Assembly (NCBI RefSeq): GCF_001548395.1
Contig: NZ_AP017367.1
Location: 1,339,001-1,403,000 of the forward strand
Reading direction: 5' to 3'
DNA length: 64,000 bases
Source: Leptolyngbya sp. O-77
GTDB lineage: Bacteria > Cyanobacteriota > Cyanobacteriia > Elainellales > Elainellaceae
The notes beneath the pieces are model-generated. The model did no database searches. It was not told the DNA's origin and saw only the letters and a list, made by a program, of their open reading frames with translations. Within the stretch, counting starts at the first letter, position 1; every line of letters starts with the position of its first letter. This document shows, piece by piece, positions 18,129 to 26,657 of this stretch. Position numbers and translations under genes: made by a program.

Positions 18129-18527
18129 ATGTCTACTGCAACCGATGAAATTTTGGAAAAGCTCAAGTCGCTGACCCTGCTGGAAGCGGCTGAACTGGTA
18201 AAGCAAATCGAAGAAGCCTTCGGCGTGACGGCTGCGGCTCCTGTTGGCGGCATGATGATGATGGCTCCAGGCGCAGGTGGCGGTGCGGCTGCGGCTGAGG
18301 AAGTCGAAGAAAAGACCGAATTCGACGTGATTCTCGAAGAAGTGCCCGCCGACAAGAAGATCGCCGTGCTGAAGATCGTCCGCGAACTGACGGGTCTGGG
18401 ACTGAAGGAAGCCAAGGAAGTAGTGGAATCCACGCCCAAGGCTGTACGCGAAGGGGTGCCCAAGGAAGCCGCCGAAGAAGCCAAGAAGAAACTGGAAGAA
18501 GCGGGTGGCAAGGTCGCTATCAAGTAG
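18129..18527 (+). CDS. rplL: 50S ribosomal protein L7/L12 (bL12)
   Basis: 132 residues: N-terminal dimerisation helix pair (EILEKLKSLTLLEAAELVKQ), Ala/Gly-rich hinge (MAPGAGGGAAAAEE) and the conserved C-terminal factor-binding domain (KTEFDVILEEVPADKKIAVL, LGLKEAKEVVES). Recruits translation GTPases. Last gene of the cluster, followed by a terminator. Confidence 0.98.
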   Translation: MSTATDEILEKLKSLTLLEAAELVKQIEEAFGVTAAAPVGGMMMMAPGAGGGAAAAEEVEEKTEFDVILEEVPADKKIAVLKIVRELTGLGLKEAKEVVESTPKAVREGVPKEAAEEAKKKLEEAGGKVAIK

Positions 18528-18630
18528 GTTTCAGGCGTCAGGAGTTGGGTTTAGGACTAAAAACCATCCCATTCAGGGCTTTCCAGGCTCCTTAGCCTAA
18601 CGCTTCCTTTACCCGTAGGGAGTGCTTCGT

Positions 18631-18672
18631 AAGAGGGGGTTGTCTCAGATTGGAGGCGACCTCTTCTTTTTT
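18631..18672 (+). terminator. Intrinsic terminator after rplL
   Basis: AAGAGG...CCTCTT and GTTGTCTC/GAGGCGAC (G-U pairs) build a long stem with a 6-base loop, followed by CTTTTTT. It separates the ribosomal operon from dndC. A frame extending dndC upstream to 18650 would start inside this hairpin, supporting the downstream dndC start. Confidence 0.8.
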
Positions 18673-18727
18673 GCTATTGTTACTTTTTGCTATTGTTAAG
18701 AGCCAGAGGACACCGAAAGCGCGATTG

Positions 18728-19924
18728 ATGAAAACCCTGAGTCTATTTGAAGAAGAGCGGATGACGCTGCCGAAGAGTATTGAACTATCGGCAGCGTCTT
18801 TGCGCCACTACGGTTCCCTTTACAAGCACTGGGCGATCGCCTTCTCTGGTGGCAAAGATTCCTCCGCAACCGTCACCCTGGTTGCCCACCTAATCGAAAC
18901 AGGGCAAATTCCCAAACCTGAGAGCTTAACCGTCCTGTATGCCGATACCCGCCAAGAGCTACCGCCGCTACACTTGGCGGCGATGGGCATTCTCAAGGAA
19001 CTGGAGCGGCGAGGGTTTCACACTCGCGTCGTTTTGCCAGATCTGGACTACCGCTATTTCGTCTACATGCTGGGTCGGGGCGTGCCGCCGCCATCCAATA
19101 CCTTCCGCTGGTGTACGCCCAAGCTCAAGGTGATGAGCATGGAGCGGGAGCTAGGGGCGCTGCGACAGGCACGGGGCGAAAAGTTCCTGATGATGACGGG
19201 GGTGCGGATTGGCGAAAGCGCCGCCCGTGACCAGCGGATTGCCGTTAGCTGCACGAAGGATGGTGGAGAGTGCGGACAGGGCTGGTTTCAGCAAAGTACG
19301 TCAGAGGCGATCGCCGACGTGTTAGCCCCCATCGTCCACTGGCGCGTCTGCCATGTGTGGGACTGGTTGGTGAAAGCGGATGTTGAGTTGGGATTTCCCA
19401 CCTTTGAGATCGCTAAGGTCTATGGTCAGGACGTGAGCGACGGCGAGGAACCCATAAACGCTCGCACGGGCTGTATTGGCTGCCCGTTGGTGCAAAAAGA
19501 CGCTGCCCTTGACCGCGTGGTGGCCCAGCCAGAATGGGCTTATCTTGCACCCCTGCAACGGCTCCGCCCCCTATATTGGGAAATCAAAAAGCCCCAATAT
19601 CGCCACCGCAAAAACGGCGAGGTGAACAAAGACGGAAGGCTGGCAGCCAAGCAAAATCGGCTGGGGCCACTGACGCTAGAGGCGCGGCGCTGGATGTTAG
19701 CGCAGGTGCTTGGCATTCAGGCCGAGGTGAACCAGGTCGCAGAACGACTGGGGCGATCGCCCATTAGCCTCATCAACGATGAAGAACTGGCACGGATTGA
19801 AGAACTGATCGCAGCGGGCACATACCCTGAAAAGTGGGACGGCACAGAACCCCACGGCGATGAGTGGCTACCGGAAATCTTTCCCGACGGCAGTATGCAG
19901 CCCCTCCTGTTTGATCGGCTTTAG
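18728..19924 (+). CDS. dndC: DNA phosphorothioation protein DndC
   Basis: ATP-pyrophosphatase/PAPS-reductase-like protein that, with the cysteine desulfurase and DndD/DndE, replaces a non-bridging backbone oxygen of DNA by sulfur. From the ATG at 18728 it has 398 residues. PP-loop SGGKDSS at about 40-46; cysteines at about 129 (FRWCTPK), 175, 182, 248 and 251 (RTGCIGCPL), several of which are candidate 4Fe-4S ligands. Ends PDGSMQPLLFDRL. Unlike the usual dndBCDE operon, it is convergent with dndE and the dndD remnant. No dndA or dndB is in the window. The frame looks intact. The dndC call rests on motif content and on dndE next door. Confidence 0.85.
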   Translation: MKTLSLFEEERMTLPKSIELSAASLRHYGSLYKHWAIAFSGGKDSSATVTLVAHLIETGQIPKPESLTVLYADTRQELPPLHLAAMGILKELERRGFHTRVVLPDLDYRYFVYMLGRGVPPPSNTFRWCTPKLKVMSMERELGALRQARGEKFLMMTGVRIGESAARDQRIAVSCTKDGGECGQGWFQQSTSEAIADVLAPIVHWRVCHVWDWLVKADVELGFPTFEIAKVYGQDVSDGEEPINARTGCIGCPLVQKDAALDRVVAQPEWAYLAPLQRLRPLYWEIKKPQYRHRKNGEVNKDGRLAAKQNRLGPLTLEARRWMLAQVLGIQAEVNQVAERLGRSPISLINDEELARIEELIAAGTYPEKWDGTEPHGDEWLPEIFPDGSMQPLLFDRL

Positions 19925-20010
19925 AACAAATGAGGCGGCGATCGCCCGTTAACTGAGTGCAATCGTGACGCGCAACCCCCAGGACTTTCCTACCAATAGA
20001 ATGCAGGTCT

Positions 20011-20409
20011 TTACGCCTGAGGCACTGCTGCAACGGCTTTCTCAATCAAGGAATCAATCGCTTTGATGGAGGGGTCACCAGCCAGGTAGCCAATGCCCCG
20101 GTGCAAGTGTAGGCGCAACTGGGTGGCAAGGGTTTCCTGATCGGAAAGCAGGCCATCGGCATGGCAGCGCTGCTTGAGCGCCAGGAGCAGCAGATCAGCC
20201 ATGTCGCCGCCAAAGGTCTGCCACGACATTTCCACATTACTATCAGCAGGGATGGGCACGGGGGAGGGGGGAGACGGTTCGGCCAGCGAACGGCACAGGG
20301 CCCAGCGGCAGAGAATGTTCCACTGGTCGATTTTGGTGCTGCGCTTGAGCTTGATGAGTTGGTCTTTGGCGGCTTGGGAAAGCTTGATGCGATCGACAGG
20401 TGGTTCCAT
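20011..20409 (-). CDS. dndE: DNA phosphorothioation protein DndE
   Basis: 132 residues, full length. Starts MEPPVDRIKLSQAAKDQLIK and contains the family signatures NILCRWALCRSLAEP, DSNVEMSWQTFGG, ALKQRC and LRLHLHRGIGYLAGD. DndE is a small tetrameric protein reported to bind nicked DNA and is needed for phosphorothioation. It begins 20 bp after the stop of the truncated dndD on the same strand, the usual dndD-dndE order, and converges on dndC with an 86-bp gap. Intact by eye. Confidence 0.88.
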   Translation of the reverse strand: MEPPVDRIKLSQAAKDQLIKLKRSTKIDQWNILCRWALCRSLAEPSPPSPVPIPADSNVEMSWQTFGGDMADLLLLALKQRCHADGLLSDQETLATQLRLHLHRGIGYLAGDPSIKAIDSLIEKAVAAVPQA

Positions 20410-20429
20410 CAGGGTGAAGCGAGGCTAAC

Positions 20430-20838
20430 CTACCAGAAGTAACTTGATTCTACTGTGGTTTGCTGGGTGGCAGGGTCGTAGTGTAGCAGGTATTCGCGGG
20501 CGATCGCCCCTTGCTGGCGAAGAGCGGTGGCTTCTTCCTGACGAATTTCGGTGTCGGTGGACAACAAGATGACTTGGTGGCTGGCCTGGGGAAAGTAGCG
20601 CTCGACGAGGTTTTGGCGGTGGGCCGCATCGAGGCGACCGAGGGGTGTATCGATGGCGACGGGCAAGGGACGACGACTGGCCCGGGCCAGACCCCAAAGG
20701 AGGGCGATCGCCAAAAGCTGCTTTTCTCCGGCGGAGAGACGATGCTTGGGCAAGGGGGTCTCCGCTGGTGTCGAATAGTGCGAGCCGAAAGGTGTCGGCT
20801 TTATCTATGGCCAAAAAACCGCCGAATGGCGACTGCAA
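20430..20838 (-). pseudogene. dndD: dndD remnant (C-terminal part only, frameshifted)
   Basis: DndD is an SMC-like ATPase of roughly 650-700 residues; only the last 120-130 codons remain. The fragment 20430-20753 reads LPKHRLSAGEKQLLAIALLW (ABC signature), then PLPVAIDTPLGRLDAAHRQN (Walker B/D-loop) and SHQVILLSTDTEI, all characteristic of DndD. The preceding bases encode ADTFRLALFDTSGDP in another frame; removing one C from the CCCCC run near 20754-20758 joins them as GDPLPKHRLSAGEK. So the gene has lost its N-terminal Walker A and coiled coil by deletion and also shows a 1-bp homopolymer frameshift, which could be a sequencing error. It cannot supply ATPase activity. Confidence 0.85.
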
Positions 20839-21049
20839 TCACTTCTTTAGAGTTTTGAAGCGCAATTAGGCGGCTCCACTCGCTCCCCCGCACGTATTTG
20901 AGTTGGTGCAGGTCGTTGATGGCGCGTTTGACGGCGCAGCGGGAGCCTGTGAGGGTGATTCTGACAGGTTCGTCGTCGGCTGAGTGGTCGGTCGAGCCAG
21001 CAGGCGGCTGATGGGGAGGGTTGGAAGCATTGCTGTCGATAAAGCTCAT
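20801..21049 (-). CDS. Small hypothetical protein (82 aa) fused against dndD remnant
   Basis: Starts MSFIDSNASNPPHQPPAG; a polar N-terminus of about 28 residues is followed by VRITLTGSRCAVKRAINDLH and LKYVRGSEWSRLI, a beta-alpha pattern resembling small nucleic-acid-binding domains. The last codons (IRRFFGHR) overlap the dndD remnant in another frame, so the C-terminus may be an artefact of the deletion that removed most of dndD. Divergent from the XRE regulator at 21182 across a region with palindromes. No family recognised with confidence. Confidence 0.55.
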   Translation of the reverse strand: MSFIDSNASNPPHQPPAGSTDHSADDEPVRITLTGSRCAVKRAINDLHQLKYVRGSEWSRLIALQNSKEVIAVAIRRFFGHR

Positions 21050-21079
21050 ACACTGACCTTTGGATAACTATTGACCGAT

Positions 21080-21142
21080 TGTAGTCTAAATGGACTACAG
21101 ACTTTTGAACAGTATACTCCTCTGTAGTCCACTTGGACTCAG
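21080..21142. promoter_or_regulatory. Two palindromic operator-like sites in a divergent promoter region
   Basis: TGTAGTCTAAATGGACTACA (21080-21099) is a near-perfect palindrome with arms TGTAGTC/GACTACA. A related copy, TGTAGTCCACTTGGACTCAG, lies at 21123-21142. A TATACT box sits between them (about 21113). They lie between the minus-strand 82-aa gene and the plus-strand XRE gene, the position expected for autoregulation by the XRE protein; the binding protein is inferred. Confidence 0.6.
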
Positions 21143-21181
21143 ATTCTTTACGAGTTCCTCATCCTTTGACAGGATGAGGGC

Positions 21182-21418
21182 ATGGGAAAAGCGGGAAATG
21201 CTCTAAAAACGGCCCTTGAAACTTATGGCATTAGCCAGACCCAACTGGCTAAGACACTAGGCATTGGCCGCTCAAACGTGTATCGATGGGTCAATGGCGT
21301 AAGAGATCCCAATTCGGAAACGTTGGTTTTAATTGTTAAGGCTCTCTCCGAACTGAATCCAGAGGCGGCTTCTTTGTTTAAGAGACTCTATATGGACGAG
21401 TCGCCACTACAAGACTAG
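21182..21418 (+). CDS. XRE-family HTH regulator, copy 1
   Basis: 78 residues beginning MGKAGNALKTALETYGISQT. Classical Cro/C1-type helix-turn-helix: ISQTQLAKTLGIGRSNVYRW followed by VNGVRDPNSETLVLIVKALSEL. Start ATG 21182, AGGATGAGG upstream serves as ribosome site. A paralogue follows 35 bp downstream. Likely represses its own promoter region and the divergent gene; control of the defence genes around it is plausible but not shown. Confidence 0.85.
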   Translation: MGKAGNALKTALETYGISQTQLAKTLGIGRSNVYRWVNGVRDPNSETLVLIVKALSELNPEAASLFKRLYMDESPLQD

Positions 21419-21453
21419 TGTTATTGATTGGCAAGCCTCAATAGTATGGGTGC

Positions 21454-21684
21454 ATGGGAAAGGCTGGACAAGCACTTAAGCAGGTGCTAGAAACTTACAA
21501 CATTAGCCAATACAGCCTGTCGGTTGAAATGAATGTGGAGCGCAACAACATTTACCGATGGGTCAATGAGAAGCGTGATCCAACCGCAGAAACCGTAATT
21601 GAAATTGTGCGGGCACTGAAAACACTCAATCCAGAAGCAGCAAAGGCATTCGCGAAGCTGTATCTGATGGATGAGGTAGACTAG
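21454..21684 (+). CDS. XRE-family HTH regulator, copy 2
   Basis: 76 residues, clearly paralogous to the preceding gene: same MGKAG.ALK opening, YRWVN..RDP core and LNPEAA tail, with a diverged recognition region (SVEMNVERNNI). Tandem duplication followed by divergence is the simplest reading. Its last four bases overlap the convergent HNH gene. Confidence 0.85.
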   Translation: MGKAGQALKQVLETYNISQYSLSVEMNVERNNIYRWVNEKRDPTAETVIEIVRALKTLNPEAAKAFAKLYLMDEVD

Positions 21685-22541
21685 GAAACTTTCCAAAAAG
21701 AGCGATGCCATTGCAGCGCTTCGACTCTGGGCTGATGTTGCTCTGGGAGCAAGATTGGCTCTTGATGGAAGTCTTTGAGCGATCGCAATCCTGGGGGTGA
21801 TTCTTCTTCAAATCGGTCTGAACAAACAATCACCCGATAATTATCATCAATGCTAAACCAGCCGCGATCGAAGGCCCAATGATGGTTCTTACAAAGCGAT
21901 AGACCATTATCAAACCTGTCATCTCGAAACTCGGCAAACGGTTTAATGTGTGCTCCATCCACAATAGTTTGATTGTTAGAGCTGACGATTTTCAATCGAC
22001 ATAAGGCACATTGATGTTGATAGAGACGGACTACACTCCGCCGGAAGGCAGTATCCCTAACATAGGCTCTCTCTTCATCTTTCAAATCTGAAATATCATA
22101 GACTGCGCCACCTTTCTCAAAGAGTCGAAGCTGAATATCTTCCAACTCGTCTCTTCCTTGAATGCCCTCAAATTGCTGAGCCTCTTTTGGAAAGTAAGTC
22201 TGAATCAATACTTCACTAAATCTTAGTCGATTGGCTGGTTCTTGAAGGTATTCAAATAATTCCTTATCTAAATAAGCATATTTGACGACCTCTCTCAGAG
22301 CAGTCAAACCTCTAATTTTTACCTTCCTAGCAATAGTTGCTTCAAATCCCGGATTTGCCATTAGATGCCAGAATTTGTCTCCTTTTAGATGAAAGAAAGG
22401 GAGAGAAATATCGGAGTGATATTTGGGATCTTTTACCAAGCTTCCCCAATATTTAAGAAATGCTGCCACCAACTCTGGAGACAAGTAGATCTGATTATGC
22501 TGAATTTGTCCACGATCAATCAACTCAAGGACCTGGTTTCC
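21681..22541 (-). pseudogene. HNH restriction-type endonuclease, 5'-truncated
   Basis: The C-terminal half is an HNH nuclease: CALCRLKIVSS, then DGAHIKPFAEFRDDRFDNGL, SLCKNHHWAFDRG. The N-terminal half (IYLSPELVAAFLKYWGSLV, LPFFHLKGDKFWHL) resembles the predicted restriction endonucleases grouped as COG3440, some of which carry a sulfur-binding domain. Relatives open with about 25-30 residues ending in a KPxLLLxxL segment; here the frame begins abruptly at GNQVLELIDRGQI after a TAG, next to the brnA stop. A TTG at 22523 would allow a 280-residue protein, so a shortened product is not excluded. Whether the head domain binds phosphorothioate DNA is inference from its neighbours. Confidence 0.7.
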
Positions 22542-22554
22542 CTAAAAATCTAGG

Positions 22555-22839
22555 CTAACGCTGAGTGACTTCACTTAGTGCCTCTCGCAGTACTTCATCA
22601 CTTACACCATGTCGCTTCAAGCTAGCAATGAGAGCAGAAACTGTATCCCCCTCTAGACGCTCCAAGTCAGCACGAAGCCCCTGTCCAATGTAAGCACGTA
22701 CCAAAGGCTGATACCCAGAGAAACCAAGCAACGGGGCAACTCGCTTCAAATCCTCAATCACATCTTCAGGCATCCGAATTGTAATCGTCGTCATGGGGCG
22801 ATTTCTATCCAGCCGTTTCCTTAATGCCTCAACTTTCAT
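22555..22839 (-). CDS. brnA: BrnA-like antitoxin (CopG/ribbon-helix-helix type)
   Basis: 94 residues from the ATG at 22839: MKVEALRKRLDRNRPMTTIT, then IRMPEDVIEDLKRVAPLLGF, a ribbon-helix-helix-like DNA-binding segment. The start overlaps the brnT 3' end by 11 bp (ATG inside TACTATGAAAGTTGA), the usual toxin-first arrangement. Expected to neutralise BrnT and repress the operon. Confidence 0.78.
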   Translation of the reverse strand: MKVEALRKRLDRNRPMTTITIRMPEDVIEDLKRVAPLLGFSGYQPLVRAYIGQGLRADLERLEGDTVSALIASLKRHGVSDEVLREALSEVTQR

Positions 22840-23125
22840 AGTATTTACGTTCCTTGCGGGTCGCTTTACGAGCTGAAATGATCCGAATGATGTCATTTTC
22901 ACGCTCAATGTAGACGACGTACAAAAGATTCCATCGCCTATCTAAGCCAATGACAGCATCTCGCGCTTCATCATTGCGACTTGCATCAACGACCACAAGC
23001 AATGGGTCGAAGAAGACTTCTGCGGCTTGCTGAAACGTAACACCATCATGGTTGATCGGGTTGATCCTGGCTTTTTCGTCATTCCAAACGAAAGTAACGC
23101 CATTGAGCACAAAATACACATCCAT
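22829..23125 (-). CDS. brnT: BrnT-family toxin
   Basis: 98 residues. Family signatures: FVWNDEKARINPINHDGVTF near the N-terminus, DPLLVVVDASRNDEARDAVIG, the glycine-Leu-Asp segment GLDRRWNLLYVVY and the C-terminal IRIISARKATRKERKYYES. BrnT toxins have a RelE-like fold and act as ribonucleases that arrest translation. First gene of the two-gene operon. Upstream, 23126-23363 holds an inverted repeat (GCACCTGCCT near 23270, AGGCAGGTGC near 23327) but no gene. Confidence 0.88.
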   Translation of the reverse strand: MDVYFVLNGVTFVWNDEKARINPINHDGVTFQQAAEVFFDPLLVVVDASRNDEARDAVIGLDRRWNLLYVVYIERENDIIRIISARKATRKERKYYES

Positions 23126-23671
23126 ACCTGTAGTGTAGGCAGAGTGTATTTACATTGTCAATACGTTTGCGCTGTAAGCACATTGATCCAAGAGCTTTCC
23201 GCGCCCAACCAAAGCGACTTCAGAACCGTCCTACGGAAAATGAGAAGCAGCCCAACCTCTAAAATGATTTGCACCTGCCTGTAGCTCGTTTCGCAGCAGC
23301 AAAGCAGAGCCAGCACAAAGGGTGACGCAGGCAGGTGCCAGATCCATCGCCTTGTTCAGCTAATTATTTTGCCAAGCGATATGCTGCTTCAAGCGCCATA
23401 GATACTGCTGCTCGCATTTCTTCATTGTTCACAATATCTGCACCGTAGCAGAAGTGTTGAATCCAGATAGAAAACTTTACATTTTAGCTTACAAGAGTCA
23501 TACGAGTGTTTCGGGCAGCAGATCGTAGCTCCAATGAACCATTGAGCAGCGACGGCTCAGTTCCAGTTGTAAATACCGAAACTTGTCGAGCAATTCACTG
23601 CCATAGAATGCTGGAATTTCGATTAACAATAAGATTAAATACGTGATGAGCACCATATAAATCTGAATACT

Positions 23672-25008
23672 GAGAGTGTCAATTTTTTTGTGTAAGGCTT
23701 AGAACTGAGGAAAGCGATCGGGGAACTCAATGGCAAAACGCATGAGTGCTGCTTTCCAATCGCGGATCGGCATCGTCCACTTTTTGGCAATATTGTTAAG
23801 CGCCAAGTAGAGCAGCTTGTAGACCGATTCCTCATTGGGGAAGCATCCCTTTGTCTTGAGCACCTTACGCAACGAGCGATTGAGCGACTCGATTGCATTG
23901 GTGGTGTAAATCACTTTGCGAATGTCTGGTGGATAGTCAAAGAAGGGGATGATGTTGTTCCAGTGACGCAACCAGATCTGGGAAATCGTGGGATAGAGCC
24001 TGTCCCACTTATCAGCGAAGTTTTCTAGTGCGGTCTCAGCCTCCTCTACCGTGGCCGCTTGATAAATCGGCTTGAGGTCGGCAATGACTTCGGCTTGGCT
24101 GCCCCAGGGCACATAGCGCAAAGAGTTGCGAATCAGATGCACGATACACAACTGCACTCGTGTTTTGGGAAAGACCGCTGCAATCGCATCGGGGAAGCCT
24201 TTGAGTCCATCTACACAGGCGATGAAAATGTCTTCTACGCCGCGATTCTTGAGGTCGGTCAGCACTTTGAGCCAAAACTTTGCCCCTTCATTGGCAGACA
24301 TCCATAGCCCTAGGACTTCCTTAATCCCGTCAAGCGTTACACCTAAGACAACGTAAACGGCATGATTGCTCACCCGCCCGTCTTCTCGCACATGAACGTG
24401 AATGGCATCGAGGTAAACAATCGGATACAGCTTAGCCAGCGGGCGGTTCTGCCACTGACGCACCTCGTCACTGACCGCATCGGTGACTTGGCTAATCAAC
24501 GTGGGAGAAACCTCCACCCCATAGAGTTCCTCCAGTTGCGCTTGAATATCTCGAGTGCTCAAGCCTCGGGCATACATTGCCATGATTTTGTCATCCAGCC
24601 CACTCAAGCGTCGCTCTCCTTTGGGCACCAAAATCGGCTCAAAGGTGCTGTTACGGTCGCGGGGAATCGAGAGTGCCAATTCTCCACAGTCTGCTTTGAC
24701 GGTTTTAGAGGAGTACCCGTTACGACTATTGCGACGCTTGCTGGAACTGGTTTCTTCAGGAGGCGGAGCTTGGACTTCGGTTTCCAGTGATGGCTCAATT
24801 CTGCTTGCAGTGCTCGTTCCACCAGTCGTTTGGTCAGTTGTTTGAGCAGTCCTTGTTCTCCCAGGATTTGCTCGGGGGTGGAGTAATCGGCAAGCAGCTC
24901 ATCCAGCAGGTGGTCTACTTTATCTTGGGGGCGACGACGGCGAGGCATGGGCGGTCTCCTGATGTTTGAACTAATTTTGACCGCTTACACAAAATAATTT
25001 ACAGTCTC
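23672..25008 (-). mobile_element. IS256-family insertion sequence nested in the IS4 element
   Basis: Ends GAGAGTGTCAATT...TTTTGTGTAAG on the left and the inverted CTTACACAAAATAATTTACAGTCTC on the right (about 24 of 27 positions match). GAATACT occurs directly outside both ends (23665-23671 and 25009-25015), a 7-bp target duplication; IS256 elements typically give 8-9 bp, so one position may have diverged. It carries one transposase frame with a frameshift. Confidence 0.85.
23699..24948 (-). pseudogene. IS256/mutator-type transposase with frameshift
   Basis: The N-terminal frame starts MPRRRRPQDKVDHLLDELLA and reads to ERALQAELSHH. The rest continues in another frame as LETEVQAPPPEETSSSKRRN, SRNGYSSKTVKADCGELALS and IPRDRNSTFEPILVPKGERR to the stop at 23699. 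One missing base at CATCAC/TGG near 24775 (CC in relatives) explains the shift. The core carries IVYLDAIHVHVRED, FIACVDGLKGFPDAI and NAIESLNRSLRKVLKTKG, the mutator/IS256 DDE signature regions. Inactive unless the deletion is an error or is bypassed by frameshifting. Confidence 0.82.
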
Positions 25009-25831
25009 GAATACTCACCCCATTCACATTCTTGGTGATGAGACGATCGAGCTTTAAGTGCATCTTGAGAAACTTCCATAACACCTCAATTTGCCAACGA
25101 TGCCGATAGGTATCACTGATTTCTTCGTCGCTCATCTCATTGACATTAGTTGCCAGACGAAACTCGCTCCGACTCTCCAAATCACAGAACCAAACCACGC
25201 GGTAACGGTCGTGGTCAAGTTCAGTCTTCATATTGTTCTTGATTCGCACCATAAACTTTGTTTGAGTGAGACTCATTTGGTCGAGAAATTCCCAGCTTGC
25301 GAAGCCTCTATCCATGATGCCGATGCCGTTTTCGGGAATCATCGTGCTAATCGAATCGGCAAACTTTGCATCATGTCCTTGCCCAAAATGAATCAAGCAT
25401 TCACTCGAATATCCTTGCTCTAAGTTGATTCCATTCAGTAATTTAACTTGGTGATATCCTTGCAGCCAAAATAGCTTGCTGGTAAGTGTAACGATGGTTG
25501 AATCAATCGGAAAAAGTATCTGAGCCGCGGTCGGCTGTTTGCGCTTTACTTGCTCAATTAACTGTGCATAGATTCGACAAAAGTGCCCATCCGTTCGAGT
25601 TTTGCAAGCTTTAGAAAAGGTGGATATATCGACCTCAACACCTGTACGATTTAGGCGGTAAAATAAGTCTCTCATGCTGGTTAAGCCCTTGTCCAACACA
25701 AAGGTCAACCAGATTTCAAAGAACAAGCGCGAGTTCAAAACGGGATAGTCATGCGGACAAAGCTGCATCAAGATCGATTTGACAAGCTTCGGAAATGAGG
25801 CTATCATCAGGCATCATTTTTTGTTTACTAG

Positions 25832-25863
25832 GGGACAGAATACTGCATTCTGTCCCTTTTTTT
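25832..25863. terminator. Strong hairpin at IS4-element end
   Basis: GGGACAGAAT, five-base loop, ATTCTGTCCC, then seven T residues reading on the plus strand. A 10-bp perfect stem upstream of the transposase start; such structures at IS ends can hide the transposase ribosome site in read-through transcripts or terminate them. Confidence 0.7.
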
Positions 25864-26657
25864 CGTCGCTTAATCTATCTTTCAACACTTCTGGCACCGT
25901 AGTTATGCAGCTTTACTTTAAGCCACACCTTGAGGCAATCCAAATCCTCTAGGAAATCAAACATTTCGTTTGGGCTAAATGCCGCAAATTCATTAATAAG
26001 ATGGGTTCCGCGTTGCATTTTCTCTTCTAGTGTCATATTTTCGTTAGTCATCCTGTGTTGATTGGTTGACAGAACCTGTGTTGATTGGTTGACAGAAGAA
26101 GCAGGCATTTTCTTCACTACTTCTGGAAGGAGCTTATGCCCGACGAGTCTCCGGACGGCTCGTAGGTAGTCTTCGAGGAAGGTGATAAAACCGTCCTTCC
26201 CGGCGAACTCAACGCGATACTCTTTCGATCTGAACATCACAACGCCGTCGGACGGGAAGGACACATTGGGATTGGACTTTTCCTGGCAGTCGTCAGCGAT
26301 GAAATCGGGCAGGTGTGCCATCGCATTCCGGATTGTTTGAATGACGTTCTCCAAGGTCAGCTCCGAGGGCTGCTCCTTATCATGTATGTAGTACTTGATC
26401 CCGTATTTCGAGGGTTCAATCTTTGAGAGTTCAATCTTTTCCTATTCGTCCTTCTTGATGTTCACTGCAAAGAAAACAGTTATCATCAGAATTGACAGCG
26501 TGGTCTTGAGTTGTATGAACGGAAGAAAACCGGGCAGTCCGTCGGGATTCGACTGATACCGCTGCTGGAAGAATTGCTCTACTAGCCTGCGAGAGTTGTC
26601 CTGACCATTTTCGTAAGACTCGTCCACGAACTGGAGAAAATGAACTATTGTCAAATC

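Larger units (their letters stand above)
23498..25807 (-). pseudogene. IS4-family transposase, split by IS256-like element
   Basis: The 5' part (25807-25009) encodes MIASFPKLVKSILMQLCPHD to LITKNVNGVSI, with DSTIVTL (first Asp), GIMDRGFASWEFL (second Asp) and the C1-type motif YRHRWQIEVLWKFLKMHLKL (YREK box). The 3' part (23671-23498) continues SIQIYMVLITYLILLLIEIP and GSELLDKFRYLQLELSR to a stop. Removing the inner element and one copy of the 7-bp duplicate gives an exact 321-residue frame, so the split is a clean transposition event. Non-functional as it stands. Confidence 0.88.
23449..25893 (-). mobile_element. IS4-family insertion sequence (itself interrupted)
   Basis: The left end starts CAGAAGTGTTGAA and the right end is TTCAACACTTCTG, 13-bp inverted repeats. 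Identical 9-bp GCACCGTAG flank it at 23440-23448 and 25894-25902, a target duplication. Without the inner IS256 element and its duplicate it is about 1.1 kb with one DDE transposase gene on the minus strand. A strong hairpin near its right end may block read-through. It lies inside the HEPN-type gene. Confidence 0.88.

Noticed and set aside
23027..23284. 85-codon plus-strand frame over brnT promoter
   Set aside because: Antisense to brnT and its upstream region; no domain or ribosome site.
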